A program made the position numbers and the translations under genes. The notes beneath the pieces were generated by a model, which was given only the letters and a program-made list of their open reading frames with translations, made no database searches and was not told where the DNA came from. Of a stretch of 6,775 nucleotides of DNA, positions 1 through 5,194 are shown piece after piece; position 1 is the first letter of the stretch, and each line of letters opens with the position of its first letter. The stretch lies in contig DUFL01000020.1 in assembly GCA_013331965.1 (NCBI GenBank), positions 1 to 6,775 on the forward strand. The letters run 5' to 3'. The DNA is from Candidatus Woesearchaeota archaeon. Lineage in GTDB: Archaea; Nanobdellota; Nanobdellia; Woesearchaeales; UBA10107.

Positions 1-29
1 TCTTTTATCGTTTTTTTCAAAAAGCTCAT
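1..29 (-). CDS. possible start of a further operon gene, 5' end only
   Basis: An ATG lies six bases after the stop codon of the coiled-coil secreted protein gene and opens a frame reading M-S-F-L-K-K-T-I-K before the window ends. A GGTGAG sequence, a good match to an archaeal Shine-Dalgarno, sits about nine bases upstream, overlapping the end of the preceding gene. The spacing fits the tight packing elsewhere in the window. With nine codons, nothing can be said about function. The alternative is that this is operon trailer sequence; the short T run (CTTTTTG) on the transcribed strand could also belong to a terminator. Confidence 0.4.
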
Positions 30-35
30 TTAGTT

Positions 36-1100
36 TCACTCACCAGGCACTGCCCAGGATCCTCCCGGAAGAGTATTTCCTGACGCTCCAAACCTATTGC
101 ACAGGCAGTCTCCTTCTTTGTCTGGACATTTTCTTATGAAAGTCCTGAAATCTCCCTTGTATTTCCACATTTCCGTAAATCTCAGGCAAACTAAATCATA
201 ATTTTTGCCGGATGGTGCGACAAGAGTACTTTCTCCCTGGGCGCCTATCTCGGAAACTCCTTCTCCCAGTTTATATGAGCCTAGCTCATTCATCTTTGTA
301 TTTCCTGTATAAAGATTGACAAATATTGTTGCTGCTTCTTTTGGATTTATTAAAACTGAGCTTGAGACAGAAAATGTAACTCTGTGCTGGAAAACGACGA
401 CAGGCACTCCATTGACAGGATCTTCTCTTGTTTCAACAACAACGCCCTCGACATGGGCAGAAGCTGTTCCGTCTTCTCCAAATGCTATGTTCGAAGTCGA
501 ATCTGTTGTTACTGTCCACAAGCTGCAGAGATGAGAGGTAATGGGCTCTATTCCTAAATACAATCTGGTAAATGTTTCATCAACTTTAGACTGCCATGCT
601 TCCATCGAATCCCATTTATCGATGTAATAATTCGCCCACTTAAGATTATTATACGCCTCGTTGAATACTCCCAAAGCGCCGGCAGCTGTGCTTAATCTTT
701 CTCTTAATGCTTCGGTTCTTAATCTTTCTGCTTCTGTTCTCTGCCTTTTTAATTCTGCTTCCAGCCTTTGCTGCTCATCCTGCAATTCTTTCAGTCTCGC
801 TTCTTCTATTAGCATATCTACATTTCTTACCTCACGTTCTTCGTCAGATTGAGCGCTGCTTTGAAGATCTCTCATCGCTTCCAGATTAGTCTCGATAGAT
901 TCTGCTTCTTCAGACAGCCTGTCTATATCACTTGCAAGAATCCTGGCATAATCCGCGCTTATAGGTGCTTGTTCGTAAAGAACTGACGATGACGCTTCAC
1001 CTAGACAGCTGGTTGTATAAGTTACCTGCGCAAAAACAAAACTAAAACTTATTAAAGTCATTACAAGCGTTATTATTACTGTCTTGTTTTTTATATTCAT
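36..1100 (-). CDS. secreted coiled-coil protein with C-terminal cysteine-bearing beta domain
   Basis: I do not recognise the family. The 354-residue product begins with a Sec-type signal peptide: basic residues 4-6, a hydrophobic core at about 8-23, and likely cleavage after Ala24, leaving Gln25. Residues about 52-137 are charged, Leu/Glu/Arg-rich and heptad-like, predicting a long coiled coil. Residues 145-180 are aromatic-rich and helical. About 195-310 alternates hydrophobic and polar residues like a beta sandwich. Six cysteines (32, 192, 305, 325, 332, 334) suggest disulfides, with the last three clustered. I chose the ATG at 1100 over one at 1127 because it forms an ATGA overlap with the preceding stop, has AGGA about eight bases upstream, and starts directly at the signal peptide. 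Third gene of operon A; no counterpart follows operon B. A structural or adhesive surface role is a guess. Confidence 0.85.
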   Translation of the reverse strand: MNIKNKTVIITLVMTLISFSFVFAQVTYTTSCLGEASSSVLYEQAPISADYARILASDIDRLSEEAESIETNLEAMRDLQSSAQSDEEREVRNVDMLIEEARLKELQDEQQRLEAELKRQRTEAERLRTEALRERLSTAAGALGVFNEAYNNLKWANYYIDKWDSMEAWQSKVDETFTRLYLGIEPITSHLCSLWTVTTDSTSNIAFGEDGTASAHVEGVVVETREDPVNGVPVVVFQHRVTFSVSSSVLINPKEAATIFVNLYTGNTKMNELGSYKLGEGVSEIGAQGESTLVAPSGKNYDLVCLRFTEMWKYKGDFRTFIRKCPDKEGDCLCNRFGASGNTLPGGSWAVPGE

Positions 1101-1786
1101 GGTGTCGTTCCTGTCTGTAATGGACAAGCGCTGCCTGTCGGTGATGCCGCTCCTGTATTTGTAACCGGCCCCAACGGTATTATAGCTGAATCTACATTAT
1201 GTGCAGCCTCCAGTACTCCTGCAACTATGCTTCTTGTTTGATCATCAACTGGACCATCAGCACCAAATTTACTTACCTCCACTATTGTGTCTGAACCAGG
1301 AGTTGTATCAGTGGTATAATAATATCCATAAATACCAGAACCTTCCGGCGCAACTACTTCTTGCATGTCTATAAAATCCCTGTGTATATTGCCGGCACTT
1401 ACAACATAAGTCTGACTTTGCGGTGTAAATACATTGCTTAATGATGCCAACGCAGCAGCATCATTGGGATTGTTTGGATTGAAATAATTTCTATTCGCAG
1501 AAGGATTCATTCTTTGGAAAGCTGCAATAACTTCAGGAGGGGTTATAGGATTATCACTAATTCTCAACCGCGTACCGGTTTGCTCGAAATAATCATCTGC
1601 TTGCTGCTGAGTTACTGCTGTATTTGACGTTAAACGTGTAAGTGTTTGGTCATATACTATCTGTGATAAAGGCTCCACTCTAACAATTCTTACTTCATGA
1701 ACTCCGGCTTCCCCTTCACCTTGCGCATAAACATAAATAAAACTAATCAAAACTAAAAGAATCGTCCAAACCTCTCTCTTTTTCAT
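1097..1786 (-). CDS. small secreted protein A, partner of TPR protein A
   Basis: Unrecognised 229-residue protein. It starts M-K-K-R, has a hydrophobic core at about 6-19 containing Val-Trp-Thr, and a clean Val-Tyr-Ala cleavage site after residue 21, giving a mature N terminus Gln-Gly-Glu. The mature part is acidic to neutral, rich in Asn, Thr, Pro and Gly, with an Asn/Pro-rich stretch near 94-109. The only cysteine is Cys221 in a Pro/Gly/Thr/Ser-rich tail. The signal peptide closely resembles that of the protein encoded at 3124-2600, and about residues 125-205 can be aligned weakly to it, so the two are probably diverged paralogues. It begins four bases after the TPR gene stop with no convincing Shine-Dalgarno, suggesting coupled translation, and overlaps the next gene by ATGA. 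Catalytic motifs are absent; a binding or structural role is more likely. Confidence 0.85.
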   Translation of the reverse strand: MKKREVWTILLVLISFIYVYAQGEGEAGVHEVRIVRVEPLSQIVYDQTLTRLTSNTAVTQQQADDYFEQTGTRLRISDNPITPPEVIAAFQRMNPSANRNYFNPNNPNDAAALASLSNVFTPQSQTYVVSAGNIHRDFIDMQEVVAPEGSGIYGYYYTTDTTPGSDTIVEVSKFGADGPVDDQTRSIVAGVLEAAHNVDSAIIPLGPVTNTGAASPTGSACPLQTGTTP

Positions 1787-1790
1787 GAGC

Positions 1791-2558
1791 TTAAAGTGAA
1801 TTCAGTTCCGCTCTGTAATTTCCGGCATCCGGATTAAGTTCTATCGCTTTTTCAAATGCTGCTTTTGCTTTTGACTTATCTCCAAGTTCTTTATATGCTT
1901 TACCGAGTAAAAAATATGCATTAGGATAATCAGGATTAATTTTTAATGCATTCAACGAAAATTTTTTCGCAGTTTCAAATTCTCTGAGGCCCATATGTGC
2001 TGAGCCGATATTATTCATTACCTGATAAAATTTAGGTTTTAATTTTAAAGCCTTTTTTCCAAATTCAATCGACTTAGCATAATCTTTTTTTACAAAAAAC
2101 AAAAATCCTAATTGCTTGTATGCTTCTGCAGAATTTTTATTATTTGAAAGAATAGTCATTGTGCATTTTTCTGCGTCATCAAATCTCCCAAGATCAATGT
2201 AGGCATAGCCGAGCATTTCAAGAGCTTTTTCTCCGCAGCCGGCTCCTGCTGCTTTTTCCAGAACAGGAAGCGCCTTATTTGGGAGTCTTGCTAATACATC
2301 AATAGAGCCTAAACCAGTCAAAGCTCCGCAGTCATCTTTATTTTCAGCCAATGCCTGTGAAAACTCGCGGTTTGAATCATTATAAAGCTTGACTCTGTCA
2401 TCTGTTGTAAGCCTTGGTTTTTTGGATTCCTCTAAATAAAAGAATCCTCTTTCTACATGGCTTTGGCCTGCAAAACCAATACTTGGTAACGCTATTGTTG
2501 TTGCTGCCATAATCATTACTCTTAATCTCGTTTCTAGGTTTTTCTTGTATGTTACCAT
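1791..2558 (-). CDS. exported or membrane-tethered TPR-repeat protein A
   Basis: A 255-residue tetratricopeptide-repeat protein. Residues 1-13 are basic, about 14-30 are hydrophobic and end in Gly-Phe-Ala-Gly, so a signal peptide or N-terminal anchor is likely. Helical repeats fill about 43-245: two degenerate ones, then clearer 34-residue units at about 110-143, 144-177, 178-211 and 212-245. The last is close to the TPR consensus, with Tyr-Lys-Glu-Leu-Gly-Asp and a closing Leu-Asn-Pro-Asp. TPRs bind peptides or proteins; no enzyme domain is present. Cysteines 77 (in Asp-Cys-Gly-Ala-Leu-Thr-Gly) and 108 have counterparts in the paralogue at 3908-3129 and could form a disulfide if exported. 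It is the first gene of operon A, probably translated from a leaderless message, with its secreted partner four bases downstream. The partner being its ligand is inferred from gene order only. Confidence 0.93.
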   Translation of the reverse strand: MVTYKKNLETRLRVMIMAATTIALPSIGFAGQSHVERGFFYLEESKKPRLTTDDRVKLYNDSNREFSQALAENKDDCGALTGLGSIDVLARLPNKALPVLEKAAGAGCGEKALEMLGYAYIDLGRFDDAEKCTMTILSNNKNSAEAYKQLGFLFFVKKDYAKSIEFGKKALKLKPKFYQVMNNIGSAHMGLREFETAKKFSLNALKINPDYPNAYFLLGKAYKELGDKSKAKAAFEKAIELNPDAGNYRAELNSL

Positions 2559-2565
2559 TAAAAAG

Positions 2566-2583
2566 TAGTAGTTATTACTACTA
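2566..2583 (-). promoter_or_regulatory. perfect 7-bp inverted repeat between TATA box and start of TPR-A; possible operator or operon B terminator
   Basis: The arms TAGTAGT and ACTACTA pair perfectly across a 4-base spacer (AATA, minus strand), overlap the last two bases of the TATA box, and are followed directly by CTTTTTA. Two readings fit. As DNA it lies where a repressor would block polymerase recruitment at the operon A promoter. As RNA from operon B it would be a hairpin followed by a T run 18-35 bases after the stop codon, resembling an intrinsic terminator, though the stem has only two G-C pairs. The sequence alone does not choose between them. Confidence 0.5.
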
Positions 2584-2595
2584 TTTAAATGTTTT
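2582..2595 (-). promoter_or_regulatory. archaeal promoter of operon A (BRE/TATA)
   Basis: TTTAAATA occupies 2589-2582 on the minus strand, preceded by A-rich sequence (AAAAACA) that can serve as a weak BRE. Its centre is 27.5 bases from the A of the TPR-A start codon, so a start site 25-27 bases downstream of the box would place the 5' end at or one or two bases before the ATG: a leaderless transcript. No Shine-Dalgarno lies before that ATG. The box begins only eleven bases after the stop codon of the preceding gene. The same box at the same distance precedes the paralogous TPR gene. Confidence 0.75.
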
Positions 2596-2599
2596 TATT

Positions 2600-3124
2600 T
2601 TAACAATATGTATTAACTCCAGGATCTGCACTGGGCGGAAGGGATGATATTACTATTGTGTCCAGATTGTCTAATCGTTGCCTGTCTTCCGAAGATTCTT
2701 CCCATGTACCAGATGTGAATTCAATGCCAAAACGTGTGAAACCGGGAGTAAACACTTCTACTCTGCCCGAGGTATCCCTTCTTATGTAGGCAGAATCTGC
2801 AGCAATACTATTCTCTGCCGTCGCACCTTCATTCCTTCCATCGACATAATCTTGAAATATATCGTGTGCCGCCTGAGATAAGTAAAATGTCTCTCCTGAG
2901 TTAACCCGTTGGATAGTATTATCCAGAATATTTCTCTGTGCATATGGACGTCCGGCTAAATCTGCAGCTAAAGATTCGCCCACCGGAAGATTATGTATTT
3001 GAGTTCCATCATATCTATACAAATATTGAGGGGGCGGTACGGCAACTTCTGTTCCCTGAGAACTAAGACTAATCAAACTAACTAAAACTAGAACAACTGT
3101 CCAAACACTTTTTTTATTCATCAT
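2600..3124 (-). CDS. small secreted protein B, partner of TPR protein B
   Basis: Unrecognised 174-residue protein. A short basic start (Asn-Lys-Lys) precedes a hydrophobic core at about 7-20 with the same Val-Trp-Thr as secreted protein A. Likely cleavage follows Ser22, leaving Gln-Gly-Thr as the mature end. A Pro-rich stretch (30-32) follows, then mixed sequence rich in Asp, Ser and Arg. The only cysteine is the last residue, Cys174, after a Pro/Ser/Gly-containing tail. About residues 79-160 align weakly with secreted protein A, so they are probably paralogues that have diverged faster than their TPR partners. It begins four bases after the TPR-B stop; two ATG codons are adjacent and either could be used. 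There is no strong Shine-Dalgarno, so translation probably depends on the upstream gene. No catalytic signature is visible. Confidence 0.83.
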   Translation of the reverse strand: MMNKKSVWTVVLVLVSLISLSSQGTEVAVPPPQYLYRYDGTQIHNLPVGESLAADLAGRPYAQRNILDNTIQRVNSGETFYLSQAAHDIFQDYVDGRNEGATAENSIAADSAYIRRDTSGRVEVFTPGFTRFGIEFTSGTWEESSEDRQRLDNLDTIVISSLPPSADPGVNTYC

Positions 3125-3128
3125 AAAT

Positions 3129-3908
3129 CTACTTCAATGAATTTACTGTTTCTGCATAAGCGGGGGCCAATTCAACTGCTTTTTCAAATTCTTTTCTTGC
3201 TTCATCTAATCTTCCTGCTTTCTTTAATATCAAACCTAAACCGTAATGAGCTGGTGCAAAATCAGGATTTATTTTAACTGCTTTTCTTGCATGCTTTAAT
3301 GCATTTGCAACATCACCAAGTTCCTTATACATAATTCCAATATTATGCAATACAACATGCATTTCAGGATTAATTTCAAGTGCTTTTCTGTATGCTTCAA
3401 TAGCTTCTTTGAATTTGCCTTGTTGTCCGTGAATAAATCCTAATTGCCTGTATGCGCTTGCTGTTCTTTTATTTTTTCTTAATGTTTCCTCAATATGTTT
3501 TCTTGCACTTCCATAATCTCTATTAACAATGTAAGCCGAAATCAAGGCTTCCATTAAATCAGGATTATGGCACTCTTCAGCAGCTTTTTCAAGGACAGAT
3601 ACAGCGCTTCTGCTATCTCCTGTATGGAGGTGTACTTTTCCAATCCCGGTTAAAGCTCCGCAGTCATTAGGATCTTCCTTTAAAGCCTTATTAAACTCTA
3701 CTGAGGCTTGAGTAAAAAACTCAGCCCTTTGTTCTTCTGTTAATCTAGGCTTCTCTAATTCTGCTAAATAAGCAAGTCCTTTCTGAACCCTCTCCTGCAC
3801 ATTACCAAAGCTCATGTTTGGTAATGAAGCCAATCCCAGACTGGCTATAAAGGTTAAATTCCTAGGTTTAAGCAGGAATTCAAGGTTTTGTTTAATAGTA
3901 TTTACCAT
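3129..3908 (-). CDS. exported or membrane-tethered TPR-repeat protein B
   Basis: A 259-residue paralogue of TPR protein A, alignable from the first residues (both have Met-Val, then Lys-x-Asn-Leu-Glu) to the last (Asn-Ser-Leu), by eye at roughly 35-45% identity. The N terminus is basic, followed by a hydrophobic segment at about 18-34 ending Met-Ser-Phe-Gly, consistent with export or tethering but less clear-cut than in protein A. TPR-like helical pairs cover about 47-250; the units at about 148-181, 182-215 and 216-249 are closest to consensus. Strongly conserved between the two copies are Lys-Pro-Arg-Leu-Thr (53-57), Asp-Cys-Gly-Ala-Leu-Thr-Gly (82-88) and a second cysteine at 113 after Leu-Glu-Lys-Ala-Ala. 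It heads operon B, with its own TATA box, and probably acts by binding protein partners. Confidence 0.93.
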   Translation of the reverse strand: MVNTIKQNLEFLLKPRNLTFIASLGLASLPNMSFGNVQERVQKGLAYLAELEKPRLTEEQRAEFFTQASVEFNKALKEDPNDCGALTGIGKVHLHTGDSRSAVSVLEKAAEECHNPDLMEALISAYIVNRDYGSARKHIEETLRKNKRTASAYRQLGFIHGQQGKFKEAIEAYRKALEINPEMHVVLHNIGIMYKELGDVANALKHARKAVKINPDFAPAHYGLGLILKKAGRLDEARKEFEKAVELAPAYAETVNSLK

Positions 3909-3926
3909 TATTTAATGGTAACTATT
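3894..3926 (-). promoter_or_regulatory. inverted repeat spanning the start codon of TPR-B; possible operator
   Basis: The core is a perfect 8-bp inverted repeat, TTACCATT and AATGGTAA around a 4-base spacer (3902-3921), with the start codon inside one arm. It extends by five more pairs (AATAG with CTATT) if three unpaired bases at 3899-3901 are allowed. Because transcription probably starts at or next to the ATG, most of one arm would be missing from the message, so a DNA-binding site for a dimeric regulator is likelier than an RNA hairpin. Part of the repeat is coding, so chance in AT-rich DNA is not excluded. Confidence 0.5.
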
Positions 3927-3931
3927 ACTAA

Positions 3932-3946
3932 TATTTAAACCTTTCC
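3932..3946 (-). promoter_or_regulatory. archaeal promoter of operon B (BRE/TATA)
   Basis: TTTAAATA at 3939-3932 on the minus strand is preceded by GGAAAGG, a good purine-rich BRE. The box centre is 27.5 bases from the A of the TPR-B ATG, exactly as in operon A, again predicting a leaderless or nearly leaderless message. The promoter fits inside the 49 bases between the stop codon of the surface protein gene and the TPR-B start, so operon B can be transcribed independently of the genes upstream. Confidence 0.78.
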
Positions 3947-3957
3947 ATTCTTATTAC

Positions 3958-5187
3958 TTACTTTAACTGGAATACCTCTTCCCTAACAGCTTCCTGAGCA
4001 TTATTAAGGTCTTTTATTGTGACTTTATAAACATAATCTCCCTTTGGCAGGAAACTTATGCTGTTTTTAATGTTATAACCATCATTTTTAACATTATTTA
4101 AATCATCGATTTTTATGTACCCATTTTGTGAAAGAACAACTTTTCCGCTTTTATCGCGGATACTAAGGTCTTGCATAAACTTAACACTGTAACTGCCGTT
4201 AATTAGTGGCTGTGCGAAATTGACAAGTTTCAGATAAACAAGAACATCACTTCCCTGTTTGTATTCCTTGTTCGGCTGAGCTTCATAACTGTAATCATTG
4301 TTTATTTTTGCTGCGAAAACAAACTCGCTTATCTCAAATTTCCCATCTAAAACAACGCTTCCCTGGGAGGATACAGTGCCTCCTGTTTTAGTGTTAGTAT
4401 ATGTGATTTTAACATTATATGTTCCGGCATTGAATCTTTCCGGCATAACAAACGAAGCTCCTATGAACTTCAGATTTAATTTTGATAAGTCGCCTGTAAC
4501 CGCCTGTGTCGCATTCAGTTCCTGAATGACATTTCCTGACGAATCCCTGACAATTTGTGTTTTGGCTAAATCAGAAGATAAAGTGCTGCTTGAAACTATG
4601 CTGCTTAAATCAACTGTTGATATGAACTGATTGGCAGGAACTTTCTTGATTGCAAAATCGAATGATTTCATTGTTGATTTTTTCGCAAGATTGTCATTTA
4701 TTCTTATGTTCAGGACATAGTTTCCTGGTTTCCATCCTTCCGTTTTTATTCCGTTGTCAAGGATAAGCACAGCCATCTTTCTGCTGTATTTTTCATTCAG
4801 CACTGCAAACCTGCTCTTTGCGAACATGATATTGTTTTGGGAATCTTTGACTTCTATGTCCTCAGAGATATCGACACTGAAATCACTATTCTGTACGAAG
4901 TCTCTTATTTCCACATAGACAAACAATGGATTTCCTTCGTAATATTCCTTATTCGGCTGAACAGCATAATTAAAATCACTGTCGATTGATGCGGCAAGCA
5001 CAGCAGTCACAGAAGGAATTTCTTTGGAAACTGGTTTTGAAATGAATTCGGGAAGTTTTTCAGTGGGAGTTAAATAAACATATAGTCCTATTCCAACCAA
5101 CAAAATGACTGCTGCAACTATGATTATCTTAATCGGAGATCTTTTCTTCTCAAGCGGAAGCTGATTCAGCTGGTATGGTTCATTCAT
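3958..5187 (-). CDS. single-pass surface protein with duplicated beta-rich domain
   Basis: Unrecognised 409-residue protein. Residues 1-18 are hydrophilic with Lys-Lys-Arg, followed by one hydrophobic helix at about 19-39 and no cleavage site, predicting a cytoplasmic N terminus and a large outside domain. That domain contains an internal duplication: about 62-183 and 287-409 both carry Gln-Pro-Asn-Lys-Glu-Tyr, then Phe/Leu-Val-Tyr with alternating residues, Asp-Phe-Val-Gln or Asn-Phe-Ala-Gln, a Ser-Val strand, Lys-Asp-Ser or Arg-Asp-Lys-Ser, and a final Lys-Pro-Gly-Asn-Tyr or Pro-Lys-Gly-Asp-Tyr strand. The intervening segment (about 200-280) is also beta-rich with Ala-Gly-Thr-Tyr. This pattern suggests Ig-like sandwiches. 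There are no cysteines, unlike its neighbour. The gene starts seven bases after the preceding stop with a weak GTGA Shine-Dalgarno, so the two are probably co-transcribed. Confidence 0.9.
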   Translation of the reverse strand: MNEPYQLNQLPLEKKRSPIKIIIVAAVILLVGIGLYVYLTPTEKLPEFISKPVSKEIPSVTAVLAASIDSDFNYAVQPNKEYYEGNPLFVYVEIRDFVQNSDFSVDISEDIEVKDSQNNIMFAKSRFAVLNEKYSRKMAVLILDNGIKTEGWKPGNYVLNIRINDNLAKKSTMKSFDFAIKKVPANQFISTVDLSSIVSSSTLSSDLAKTQIVRDSSGNVIQELNATQAVTGDLSKLNLKFIGASFVMPERFNAGTYNVKITYTNTKTGGTVSSQGSVVLDGKFEISEFVFAAKINNDYSYEAQPNKEYKQGSDVLVYLKLVNFAQPLINGSYSVKFMQDLSIRDKSGKVVLSQNGYIKIDDLNNVKNDGYNIKNSISFLPKGDYVYKVTIKDLNNAQEAVREEVFQLK

Positions 5188-5194
5188 TTTTCAC

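Larger units (their letters stand above)
1097..3946 (-). repeat. diverged tandem duplication of a promoter-TPR-secreted protein cassette
   Basis: Two units stand head to tail: 3946-2600 (unit B) and 2595-1097 (unit A). Each has a TTTAAATA box, 32 bases from just before the box to the ATG, a TPR gene of about 255-259 codons, a 4-base gap, and a small secreted-protein gene with a Val-Trp-Thr signal peptide and one C-terminal-region cysteine. DNA-level identity is low apart from the promoter, so the duplication is old or the pair was assembled from related copies. Unit A is followed by an extra secreted coiled-coil gene. Confidence 0.8.

Noticed and set aside
316..889. Plus-strand open frames opposite the coiled-coil gene.
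   Set aside because: They lie antisense to a well-supported gene, are Ser/Leu-rich as expected from the complement of Glu/Lys/Arg-rich coding, and have no promoter.
1101..1127. Upstream ATG adding nine residues to the coiled-coil protein.
   Set aside because: It would put a charged, polar stretch before an ordinary signal peptide and enlarge the overlap with the previous gene; the ATG at 1100 gives the usual ATGA junction and has AGGA at a suitable distance.
1097..3124. Small secreted proteins as type IV pilin-like proteins with class III signal peptides, because of the Gln-Gly near the hydrophobic segment.
   Set aside because: In class III signals cleavage comes before the hydrophobic segment; here Gln-Gly follows it, as in ordinary Sec signals.
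1097..3124. Small secreted proteins as lipoproteins.
   Set aside because: No cysteine follows the hydrophobic core in any of them; the only cysteines are near the C termini.
1097..3908. TPR/secreted pairs as toxin and immunity pairs.
   Set aside because: No nuclease, protease or pore-forming signature is visible, and a targeted TPR protein encoded first does not specifically suggest immunity.
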